Notes under the pieces: generated by a model | Told to the model about the DNA's origin: nothing | The model's database searches: none | Seen by the model: only the letters and a program-made list of their open reading frames with translations | Made by a program: the position numbers and the translations under genes | NCBI GenBank assembly: GCA_934589145.1 | Contig: CAKTNW010000037.1 | Location: 1 to 18,810 of the forward strand | DNA: 18,810 nucleotides | Source of the DNA: an uncultured Oscillospiraceae bacterium | GTDB lineage: Bacteria > Bacillota > Clostridia > Oscillospirales > Oscillospiraceae | Direction: 5' to 3' | In this document: piece after piece, positions 1-6,273 of the stretch | Layout: each line of letters opens with the position of its first letter | Numbering within the stretch: position 1 is the first letter of the stretch

Positions 1-1377
1 CGGGGCATGAAGGTCATTATGGATCTGGTGGTGAACCACACCAGCGACGAGCACGAGTGGTTCCAGAAGTCCCGCCGCCGCATCGCGCCCTACACCGATT
101 ACTACATCTGGCGGAAGGAGAAGCCCAGCGGCGACCTGCCCAACAACTGGGACAGCGTGTTCGAGGGGAAAGCGTGGCAGTGGGACGAGCTGCGGCAGGA
201 GTACTATCTGCATCTGTTCGCCGTGAAGCAGCCGGATCTGAACATGGATAACCCGCTGGTGCGGCAGGAGGTAAAGGACATCCTGCGGTTCTGGCTGGAC
301 CTGGGGGTGGACGGCTTCCGGGAGGACGTGATCACCTTCATCTCCAAGAAGGACGGCCTGCCGGATGACCGGCTGATGCCTGCGGCGCGGGGCATTCGCC
401 ACTATAACCACGGCCCGCGGGTCCATGAGTATCTGGAGGAGTTCAAGCGGGACGTGCTGGATCACTATAACTGCGTGACGCTGGCGGAGGCGCCCATGGT
501 GAGCCCCCGTCAGGCCCTGAAATACATCGACGAGAAGCGGGGCCAGATGGATATGATGATCCAGTTCCAGTCCATGTGCGCCGACTGCCTGTATACCGAC
601 TATGCCCACACGGCCTTCTCTCTGCGGCGGCTGAAGCGGGTGTGGGATCTGTGGCAGCGGAAGCTGCGGGGCAAGGCGTGGAACATGCTGTATCTGGAAA
701 ACCACGACCATCCCCGGGTCATCTCCCGCTACGGCAGCGAGGAGTATCGCACTGAAAGCGGCAAGGCGCTGGCGGCGGCGTATCTCTTCCAGCAGGGCAC
801 GCCCTTCGTTTATCAGGGGCAGGAGATCGGCATGACCAACTGGCGGCCCGTCCATACGGATATGTACGAGGACGTTCAGAGCCGCAATTTCATGCCCGAC
901 CTGCCGGAGAAGGTGCGGCTGCGGTGGCTGTGGATCGGCAGCCGGGACAGCGCCCGCACCCCCATGCAGTGGGACGATACCGCCAACGCGGGCTTCACCA
1001 CCGGCAAGCCCTGGTTCTATGTGAACACCAACTATCACGCTGTCAACGTGGCGGCTCAGGAGCGCGACCCCGATTCTTTGCTGCACTTCTACCGTAAGGC
1101 CATCGCCCTGCGCAAGCGCCTGCCGGTGGTGCGGGAGGGCAGGTATCACGACTGCTGTCCGCTGGCGGGAAGTCTTTACATGTATACCCGGGAGATGAAG
1201 GGCCAGCGGCTGCTGGTGATCTGCTCCTTTGCCGAGCGCCCCCTGACGGTGACGCCGCCCAGGGGGTATGACCTGGCGCAGGGCAAGCTGGTGCTGCAGA
1301 ATTACCCGGTGGACGACCCGGCCCGTCCCTTCCGCACCCGGCCCTATGAGACGCGGGTGTACCTGTTTGAGGAGTGA
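1..1377 (+). CDS. GH13 alpha-glucosidase / oligo-1,6-glucosidase, 5' truncated by window
   Basis: Intracellular-type glycoside hydrolase of family GH13, closest by eye to the oligo-1,6-glucosidase/alpha-glucosidase group (GH13_31) that releases glucose from isomalto- and malto-oligosaccharides. The frame is open from base 1 and begins just before conserved region I (DLVVNHTS), so roughly the first 100 residues lie outside the window. Region II is GFREDVI, with the nucleophile Asp codon at 325-327. Region III is TLAEAPMV, with the acid/base Glu codon at 487-489. Region IV is ENHDHPRVISRYG, with the stabilising Asp at 706-708. The family hallmark RTPMQWDD is present, followed by a C-terminal beta domain ending in VYLFEE. 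Regions III (AEAP rather than the common GEMP) and IV (NHDHPR rather than NHDQPR) are slightly unusual, so substrate preference is uncertain. No terminator hairpin with a T-tract directly follows the TGA stop. Confidence 0.9.
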   Translation, partial: RGMKVIMDLVVNHTSDEHEWFQKSRRRIAPYTDYYIWRKEKPSGDLPNNWDSVFEGKAWQWDELRQEYYLHLFAVKQPDLNMDNPLVRQEVKDILRFWLDLGVDGFREDVITFISKKDGLPDDRLMPAARGIRHYNHGPRVHEYLEEFKRDVLDHYNCVTLAEAPMVSPRQALKYIDEKRGQMDMMIQFQSMCADCLYTDYAHTAFSLRRLKRVWDLWQRKLRGKAWNMLYLENHDHPRVISRYGSEEYRTESGKALAAAYLFQQGTPFVYQGQEIGMTNWRPVHTDMYEDVQSRNFMPDLPEKVRLRWLWIGSRDSARTPMQWDDTANAGFTTGKPWFYVNTNYHAVNVAAQERDPDSLLHFYRKAIALRKRLPVVREGRYHDCCPLAGSLYMYTREMKGQRLLVICSFAERPLTVTPPRGYDLAQGKLVLQNYPVDDPARPFRTRPYETRVYLFEE

Positions 1378-1399
1378 GGGGAAAGCTCTGTGTGCATTG

Positions 1400-1487
1400 C
1401 CGTAGGGGCCGGCGTCCTCGACGGCCCGCACGGTGAACGATGTATTTGCGCTGAACGGCGGGGCGTCGGGGACGCCGCCTCCTACGG
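1400..1487. repeat. Composite GTAGGG...CCTAC hairpin repeat, copy A
   Basis: Two half-elements face each other across a spacer of about 27 nt. The left half starts CCGTAGGGGCCGGCGTC. The right half ends GACGCCGCCTCCTACGG. The ends are inverted copies of each other, and the cores are too (GCGTCCTCGACG on the left, CGTCGGGGACGC on the right). The right half alone folds as GGCGTC-GGG-GACGCC (1462-1476). The same architecture recurs at 15789-15892 and 18162-18241, and as a single hairpin at 1550-1583. Such intergenic palindromes are common in gut Clostridia; the function is unknown. Confidence 0.75.
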
Positions 1488-1499
1488 AGTTTCTTATGA

Positions 1500-1537
1500 T
1501 GTCATTGCGAGGGGGGGTAAAGCCCGACGCGGCAACC
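1500..1537. repeat. Possible second intergenic repeat (TGTCATTGCGAG...GGCAACC)
   Basis: This short stretch starts TGTCATTGCGAG and ends GACGCGGCAACC. It resembles a TCATTGCGAG...GGCAATC repeat that I recall from intergenic regions of gut Firmicutes. There is only one copy in this window, so the call rests on recollection of the pattern. It sits directly against the ACCGATAG flank of the next repeat. Confidence 0.3.
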
Positions 1538-1583
1538 ACCGATAGAACTCCGTAGGGCGGGGTGACCTCACCCCGCCCTACGG
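1538..1583. repeat. GTAGGG hairpin repeat, copy B (single perfect palindrome with ACCGATAG flank)
   Basis: Bases 1550-1565 and 1568-1583 are perfect 16-bp inverted repeats (CCGTAGGGCGGGGTGA / TCACCCCGCCCTACGG) around CC. The 12 bases in front (ACCGATAGAACT) recur almost exactly at 18250-18261, next to copy D. The core GGGGTGACCTCACCCC is identical to the left half of copy D at 18170-18187. There is no T-tract on either side, so this is a dispersed repeat rather than an ordinary intrinsic terminator, although it could still stop or protect transcripts from the glucosidase gene. Confidence 0.75.
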
Positions 1584-1612
1584 CGCAAATCCCCCACTAA
1601 ACGCTCCGTCGG

Positions 1613-1641
1613 TTGCGGAAAACCACCCTGTTTGCTACCAT
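1613..1641 (+). promoter_or_regulatory. Possible sigma-A promoter for the XRE regulator gene
   Basis: TTGCGG (1613-1618), a 17-nt spacer, then TACCAT (1636-1641). Both boxes deviate from consensus. They sit close to a strong ribosome site (CGGAGGTGAT, 1648-1657) in front of the ATG at 1660, leaving almost no leader. The assignment is tentative. Confidence 0.35.
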
Positions 1642-1659
1642 GAGACCGGAGGTGATCCC

Positions 1660-2616
1660 ATGGATCGAGAAATGTTGGGCAGATTCATCGCCCAGAGACG
1701 TAAGGAACTGAACCTGACCCAGCGGGAGCTGGCGGAGGCGCTGCATGTGACGGACAAGGCCGTCAGCAAATGGGAGCGGGGCGCGGGCTGCCCGGATATC
1801 TCGCTGCTGGAGCCGCTGGCAGAGGCGCTGGGGCTCAGCGTGGATCAGCTGCTGACCTATCAGACCGCCCCGGCGGAACCGGAACCGGCAGAGGAGCCCG
1901 TCACATCTCCGGCGGTGCAGGCGGTACTTGACCTGACGCTGGCGGAGCGCCGTATCCGCCGTATGCGCCGCTGGATCATCGGTCTGGCTGTGCCCCTGGC
2001 GTTGATCGTGCTGGCGGTGCTGTATACCCTCCTGTGGGACGCGCAGATAAATGGCAGAATGTTCATTAACGAGAGCAGTACGTCCCCTGACGGCAACATC
2101 ACCGTGGTGACGTATACCAGCGATTTTGGCGAGCAGACGGTCGAGGTAAAGGAGCCGTATATACTGCTGATGTACGACCGCAGAGATGGCGAGACCGTCA
2201 GCAGAACCATGAGGTCACGCAACTCCGATACAAAGATCACCGGCCTGTACTGGTCGCAGGACAGCGCCTATCTGGCCTTCGGTCGGAAGAATACAGGGCC
2301 GGAACCCTATCTGGACTGCACCATCTGGCATTTCTATCAGGATGGGAGCGGCCAGTGGCACGGCGAGAGTGTTAATAGTACGCTGCGCGTCCATTTGGAG
2401 CACCTGTGGTATGAGGGGGATGAGGTGCTGAAGGATGCTTTCCCCAACGTGCCGACGGTGCCGCCCTCTAACTATCCCGACCTTGATGTGACCTTCGACA
2501 GCTGGGACGGCACGGTGCTGCAGGTGATATGCACCTACACCGGCACCGACAACGCCGATCACGCGGTGACCGTCCGCTACGATGCGGCCGCACAGCAGGT
2601 AATTTCTGCGGAGTAA
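1660..2616 (+). CDS. Membrane-anchored XRE-family transcriptional regulator
   Basis: This 318-residue protein has an N-terminal Cro/C1-type helix-turn-helix at about residues 7-63 (LNLTQRELAEALHVTDKAVS, then KWERG and a CPDISLLEPLAEAL helix). A Pro/Glu-rich linker follows at about 68-85. A basic patch (RRIRRMRR) precedes one hydrophobic segment at about 105-126. The remaining ~190 residues should lie outside the membrane if the DNA-binding domain is cytoplasmic. They contain PDGNITVVTY and SQDSAYLAFG, which resemble beta-propeller/TolB-like strands. I infer a one-component sensor that detects an extracytoplasmic or membrane signal; target genes are unknown. The start is set by a near-perfect ribosome site about 8 nt upstream. 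The gene stands alone and ends at a bidirectional terminator shared with the convergent gene. Confidence 0.85.
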   Translation: MDREMLGRFIAQRRKELNLTQRELAEALHVTDKAVSKWERGAGCPDISLLEPLAEALGLSVDQLLTYQTAPAEPEPAEEPVTSPAVQAVLDLTLAERRIRRMRRWIIGLAVPLALIVLAVLYTLLWDAQINGRMFINESSTSPDGNITVVTYTSDFGEQTVEVKEPYILLMYDRRDGETVSRTMRSRNSDTKITGLYWSQDSAYLAFGRKNTGPEPYLDCTIWHFYQDGSGQWHGESVNSTLRVHLEHLWYEGDEVLKDAFPNVPTVPPSNYPDLDVTFDSWDGTVLQVICTYTGTDNADHAVTVRYDAAAQQVISAE

Positions 2617-2663
2617 AAGGAATATAAAACGGAGGGGCATGGCCCCTCCGTTTTATATTCCTT
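2617..2663. terminator. Bidirectional intrinsic terminator between convergent genes
   Basis: Perfect 22-bp stem (2617-2638 paired with 2642-2663) around ATG. The arms are GC-rich near the loop (GGAGGGGC/GCCCCTCC) and A/T-rich at the base, giving T-rich tails in both directions. It follows the TAA stop of the XRE gene directly. On the minus strand it overlaps the TAA stop of the ATC-hydrolase-like gene. Confidence 0.9.
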
Positions 2664-3291
2664 ACTTCTTATGATACCCGCAGTCGCAGTAGGGCCCACC
2701 GGAGGCCAGGGTGTATTCCCGCACGAAGTCCGTGGTCTCCCCCGCCTCGGCCATGGTGTAGTCCAGATGGCACATGGCCGGTGTCAGATCGTACAGCCCC
2801 AGCTCACGCATCAGCGTGCAGATGCCGCACCGGCTGAACCGGGCCTCGTACCCGCTGCCGTCATCATAGGGGAAGAACTCCATGTTCCAGGAATAGGGAT
2901 TGCGGTCGGCGGCCCGCAGCGCGGCGGTGGCCTTCATGCCCGCGATATCCTTCTCCGTGAACTTGTTCTTGCCGCTCTTGCGGCAGAACCATTTCATGGG
3001 CTTCGTCATCATGGCTTTGGCGTAGTATTCCGTCAGGGGCTCCACCTCCGGCCGCCGGGGCATGGACAGGACAAACGCCCCCAGCATGGCGCAGTTGACG
3101 ATGTTCATCTGAAACCGGTCGTCCTTCTCAAACTCCGGCAGTCCCGCGATGATCTCCCGGTACCGTGGCTTGGCCCGCGCCGTGATCTCCTTGGCCTCCT
3201 CCGCCGTATAGCCCAGCACAGCCGTCAGCTGCTCCCGGAACGACCCGGCAAACAGCGCCCACATGCCCATGGGCATTCCCATATATTTCAT
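2662..3291 (-). CDS. L-2-amino-thiazoline-4-carboxylate (ATC) hydrolase-like protein
   Basis: 209 residues, no signal peptide, resembling the ATC hydrolase family (PF14196). The founding Pseudomonas enzyme opens the thiazoline ring of L-ATC on the way to L-cysteine; most Clostridia members are uncharacterised. The C-terminal half carries the expected Cys/His/Asp-rich signature: RCGIC (C155, C158), MCHLDY (C174, H175, D177) and GGPYCDCGYH (C202, D203, C204). Polar residues in this part could bind metal or form the active site. The ATG start has GGGGG about 7 nt upstream. It diverges from the AraC-ABC operon, and both promoters share an operator-like sequence, which suggests a common job. The real substrate could be any thiazoline, amide or lactam-like compound. 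Confidence 0.72.
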   Translation of the reverse strand: MKYMGMPMGMWALFAGSFREQLTAVLGYTAEEAKEITARAKPRYREIIAGLPEFEKDDRFQMNIVNCAMLGAFVLSMPRRPEVEPLTEYYAKAMMTKPMKWFCRKSGKNKFTEKDIAGMKATAALRAADRNPYSWNMEFFPYDDGSGYEARFSRCGICTLMRELGLYDLTPAMCHLDYTMAEAGETTDFVREYTLASGGPYCDCGYHKK

Positions 3292-3339
3292 CGGTGTTCC
3301 CCCTTCGTGGATAGCTCCGCGTTATGCCGCGCTCTATCC

Positions 3340-3355
3340 GTTAGATTCTGCTAAC
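3340..3355 (-). promoter_or_regulatory. Operator-like palindrome at the ATC-hydrolase-like gene start site
   Basis: Read on the minus strand the site is GTTAGCAGAATCTAAC. It lies 3 nt after the -10 box of this promoter, over the expected transcription start. A 13/16 match in the same orientation relative to transcription (GTTAGCAGATGATAAC, 3495-3510) occupies the equivalent place in the divergent AraC-ABC promoter. The outer GTTA...TAAC arms are inverted repeats. A repressor bound here would block initiation. Binding protein unknown. Confidence 0.55.
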
Positions 3356-3358
3356 CGC

Positions 3359-3387
3359 ATTGTAGCACCGACCTTCGCCTTTTGCAA
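3359..3387 (-). promoter_or_regulatory. Sigma-A-like promoter for the ATC-hydrolase-like gene
   Basis: On the minus strand: TTGCAA (3387-3382), a 17-nt spacer, TACAAT (3364-3359). The same pair of boxes with the same spacing precedes the glycerate kinase gene at 13329-13357. The predicted transcript has a leader of about 60 nt that begins inside the 3340-3355 palindrome. Confidence 0.6.
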
Positions 3388-3457
3388 GACACCTCACTCA
3401 CCGAAACGAAAATTTTCAAAAAAGCTGTCTGTTCGGTATAATTTTGCCCGTTTGGTA

Positions 3458-3486
3458 AAGACAACCGCCAGATCCTGTGCTATACT
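3458..3486 (+). promoter_or_regulatory. Sigma-A-like promoter for the AraC-ABC operon
   Basis: AAGACA (3458-3463), a 17-nt spacer, TATACT (3481-3486). The weak -35 would suit an activated promoter. A second TATAAT lies upstream at 3437-3442, with a poor -35 (TTTCAA at 3414-3419) that could give a minor start. Confidence 0.5.
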
Positions 3487-3494
3487 ACCCATCA

Positions 3495-3510
3495 GTTAGC
3501 AGATGATAAC
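3495..3510 (+). promoter_or_regulatory. Operator-like palindrome at the AraC-ABC operon start site
   Basis: GTTAGCAGATGATAAC begins 8 nt after the TATACT box, where transcription should start. It is the partner of the 3340-3355 site (13 of 16 positions equal when both are read in the direction of transcription). The only regulator gene nearby is the AraC gene starting at 3543, so autoregulation is the simplest idea, though a TetR-, MarR- or GntR-type protein elsewhere would fit the palindrome equally well. Confidence 0.55.
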
Positions 3511-3542
3511 CAATCACTACATCACACAGGAGCGTATTGCGT

Positions 3543-4508
3543 ATGGGCAGTGATCTATTTGAAAAGCAGGGGGCGGTGCTGCTGGCACAAAGCGACGGCT
3601 GCGCCGTCTGGCAGTTCCGCAACGAAAGCGGCGACGGCACTATGACCACCTACGAAGTGTTCCCCGGCGTAATGCTCAGCTTCAACGACTTCCACATGGG
3701 CCGCTTTGACAGCAGCTATGTGGCCGACCGCCGTCTTTTCGCCATCGACCACTGCCGGGAGGGCCGCATGGAATACACCCCCGGCGACAACATGCTGGCG
3801 TATACCGAGGCCGGTGATATGAAGCTGGATCTCCGGGCCCAGCATACCGGCGCCTTCATTTTCCCCTCCCGCCACTATCACGGGCTGACAGTGGCCTTTG
3901 ACCGCGACATCGCCGCCCAGTCTCTTCCGGCAGCGGTGCGGGACTTTCCCGTCACGCCGGAAGACCTCATCGCCCGCTGGCAGCTGGGGCTTTATCCCCG
4001 GGTGGTACACAGCGCCGCCATGATGGAGCACATCTTCGGCGAGCTGTACCGCGTTCCGGAGAAGATCCGCATCCCCTATTTCAGGATCAAGATCCTGGAG
4101 CTGCTGCTGTATCTGGACGCCATGCCCATCCCCGCCGACGAGGCCGCGCCGCCCTATTTCTACCGAACCCAGGTGGAAAAGGTCAAGGCCATCCGCGATT
4201 TTCTCACCGCTCACATCGCCGAAAGCTTCCCCCAGGAGGAGCTATCCCGCCGGTTCGACATCCCCATGACGGCCATGAAGGTCTGCTTCCGCTCCGTCTA
4301 CGGCTCCGCCATCGGCACATGGCTCACCAGCCGCCGCATGGAGCTGGCCGCCGAGCTGCTGCTGGGGGAAAAAGCCATGAGCATCGCCGAGATCGGCGGG
4401 AAGGTGGGCTACGACAACGCGGGGAAATTTACCGAAGCCTTCAAACGTGTCATGAAGGTGACCCCATCGGAATATCGCAAGGAAAGAGGAATTCACTATG
4501 AAGCCTGA
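3543..4508 (+). CDS. AraC-family transcriptional regulator
   Basis: About 321 residues from the ATG at 3543. The site AGGAG (3528-3532) is 10 nt away; a TTG at 3537 would leave only 4 nt, so the ATG is preferred. The C-terminal ~100 residues (from about 211) form the AraC double helix-turn-helix: FPQEELSRRFDIPMTAMKVCF is the first helix pair, and MSIAEIGGKVGYDNAGKFTEAFKRVMKVTPSEYRK is the classic second motif. The N-terminal ~200 residues are an effector domain without an obvious cupin signature. The stop overlaps the ATG of the first ABC gene by 11 bp, so translation is probably coupled. AraC regulators paired with two half-exporters recall ybtA-ybtPQ of Yersinia, where the regulator senses the transported molecule; this is an analogy only. 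Confidence 0.9.
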   Translation: MGSDLFEKQGAVLLAQSDGCAVWQFRNESGDGTMTTYEVFPGVMLSFNDFHMGRFDSSYVADRRLFAIDHCREGRMEYTPGDNMLAYTEAGDMKLDLRAQHTGAFIFPSRHYHGLTVAFDRDIAAQSLPAAVRDFPVTPEDLIARWQLGLYPRVVHSAAMMEHIFGELYRVPEKIRIPYFRIKILELLLYLDAMPIPADEAAPPYFYRTQVEKVKAIRDFLTAHIAESFPQEELSRRFDIPMTAMKVCFRSVYGSAIGTWLTSRRMELAAELLLGEKAMSIAEIGGKVGYDNAGKFTEAFKRVMKVTPSEYRKERGIHYEA

Positions 4509-6270
4509 AAAGAAAAGCTGGATGACCGCCCTGTTCGCCTACGCCCAGGGTGAGAAAAAGCGTCTGGCCCTGTCCGTCGTGCTGTCGGTGCTGAGCGTCA
4601 TGCTGGGCCTTGTGCCGTTTTACTGCATGTACGCGCTCATCTGCCTGTTCGTGGCCGGGACGGCCACGGCGGCGCTGGCCGTCAGATGGTGCCTGCTGGC
4701 GCTGCTGGCCTATGCGGTGAAGATCCTGCTGTTCAGCCTGTCCACCGGCACCTCCCACGCCATGGCCTATACCATTCTGGAGGGTCTGCGTCTGCGGCTG
4801 GCCGACCGCTTCCTCCACGCGCCCCTGGGCAATGTGGAGAACCACACCATCGGCGAGATCAAGAGCATGATGGTGGACAAGATCGAAAATCTGGAGCCGC
4901 CCCTGGCCCACATGATCCCGGAGGGCGCGGGCCATGTGGTGCTGCCCGTCGTCAGCATCATCGCGCTGCTGTGCATCGACTGGCGGCTGGCCCTGGCCTC
5001 GCTGGTGACGTTCCCCCTGTCCTTCCTCTGCATGGGACTGACCTTCCAGATCAGCGGCAAGAACTTCGAGAAATACGACCAGTCCGCCAACTACATGAAC
5101 AGCACCATCGTGGAGTATATCGAGGGCATCGAGGTCATCAAAGCCTTTGGCCGTGCCGGCGTCAGCTATGAGAAGTACGCCGCCGCCATCAACGACTTCC
5201 GCACCTTCGTAGTGAAATGGCTGGCCTCCACCTTCGCCACCATGAAGCTGAGCTTCGCCCTGTTCCCCTCCACCCTGATCGGTACGCTGCCGGTGGCGCT
5301 GGCGCTGGCCAACAAGGGCGCCATCACCGCCCCGGAGGCCGCACTGGCCGTCATGCTGTCCATCTCCATGGTGGGTTCGTTGGCCAAGCTGGAGGTGTTC
5401 TCCGAAAACATGCGGCAGGTGAAGTTCACCGTGGAGAACCTGGAGGAATTTCTGGAAATGCCCGAGCTTCCCCAGCCGGAAAAGCGGGCCGAGATCCAGC
5501 ACACCGACGTGGCGCTGCGGAACGTCCGTTTCTCCTACACCGGCGAGGAAAAGGACGAGGTGCTCCACGGCATCGACATGACCCTTCCCGAGGGCAGCTT
5601 CACCGCGCTGGTTGGCCCCTCCGGCGGCGGCAAGTCCACCGTGGCCAAGCTGATCGCCCGGTTCTGGGACGTGACCTCCGGCGCCATCACCATCGGCGGC
5701 GTCAACGTGAAGGACATGCCCCTGAGCCAGCTGTCAGAGTACGTCAGCTTCGTGACCCAGGATAACTTCCTGTTCCGCTGCTCGCTGCTGGAGAATATCC
5801 GTCTGGGCAACCCCGGCGCCACCGACGAGGAGGTCAAGGCCGCCGCACGGGCCGCCCAGTGCGAGGAGTTCATCCAAAAGCTCCCCCAGGGCTACGACAC
5901 CCCTGCCGGTGAAGCGGGCAAGCGCCTGTCCGGCGGCGAAAAGCAGCGCATCGCCATTGCCCGCATGATGCTGAAGAACGCGCCCATCGTCATTCTGGAC
6001 GAGGCCACCGCCTTCACCGATCCAGAGAATGAGGACAAGATCCAGCGCAGCATCGCCGCGCTGACCCGCGGCAAGACCCTGCTGGTCATTGCCCACCGGC
6101 TGTCCACCATCAAGAACGCCGACAACATCGTGGTGCTGGAAAACGGCGCCATCGTGGCCCAGGGCACGCAGGAGCAGCTGCTGGAGAAGTGCCCGCTGTA
6201 TCAGGACATGTGGCGCTCTCACATCGGCGCGAAGAACTGGGCGGTATCCACCGCCGCAAAGGAGGCGTAA
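4498..6270 (+). CDS. ABC transporter half-exporter, permease fused to ATPase (first of pair)
   Basis: 590 residues. The N-terminal ~320 residues contain about six hydrophobic segments of the type IV exporter fold, with the coupling helix region IVEYIEGIEVIKAFGR. The ATPase domain follows: Walker A GPSGGGKST (373-381), Q-loop VTQDNFLF, signature LSGGEKQR (477 onward), Walker B IVILDEAT with catalytic E502, and H-loop H533 in IAHRLSTI. All catalytic residues are intact. A ribosome site GAGGAA precedes the ATG, and the start lies inside the AraC stop region. It should form a heterodimer with the next gene product in the cell membrane. The architecture matches general multidrug/lipid exporters, and also siderophore transporters of the YbtPQ/IrtAB type, which import despite the exporter fold. 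The substrate cannot be read from the sequence. Confidence 0.92.
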   Translation: MKPEKKSWMTALFAYAQGEKKRLALSVVLSVLSVMLGLVPFYCMYALICLFVAGTATAALAVRWCLLALLAYAVKILLFSLSTGTSHAMAYTILEGLRLRLADRFLHAPLGNVENHTIGEIKSMMVDKIENLEPPLAHMIPEGAGHVVLPVVSIIALLCIDWRLALASLVTFPLSFLCMGLTFQISGKNFEKYDQSANYMNSTIVEYIEGIEVIKAFGRAGVSYEKYAAAINDFRTFVVKWLASTFATMKLSFALFPSTLIGTLPVALALANKGAITAPEAALAVMLSISMVGSLAKLEVFSENMRQVKFTVENLEEFLEMPELPQPEKRAEIQHTDVALRNVRFSYTGEEKDEVLHGIDMTLPEGSFTALVGPSGGGKSTVAKLIARFWDVTSGAITIGGVNVKDMPLSQLSEYVSFVTQDNFLFRCSLLENIRLGNPGATDEEVKAAARAAQCEEFIQKLPQGYDTPAGEAGKRLSGGEKQRIAIARMMLKNAPIVILDEATAFTDPENEDKIQRSIAALTRGKTLLVIAHRLSTIKNADNIVVLENGAIVAQGTQEQLLEKCPLYQDMWRSHIGAKNWAVSTAAKEA

Positions 6271-6273
6271 ACC

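Noticed and set aside
1550..1583. Intrinsic terminator of the alpha-glucosidase gene.
   Set aside because: The palindrome is perfect but lacks a T-tract and recurs at 18162-18189 in another context, so it is classed as a dispersed repeat.
3437..3442. TATAAT as main promoter of the AraC-ABC operon.
   Set aside because: Its -35 region (TTTCAA) is poor; TATACT at 3481 with AAGACA at 17 nt and the operator placement fit better. It may be a minor start.
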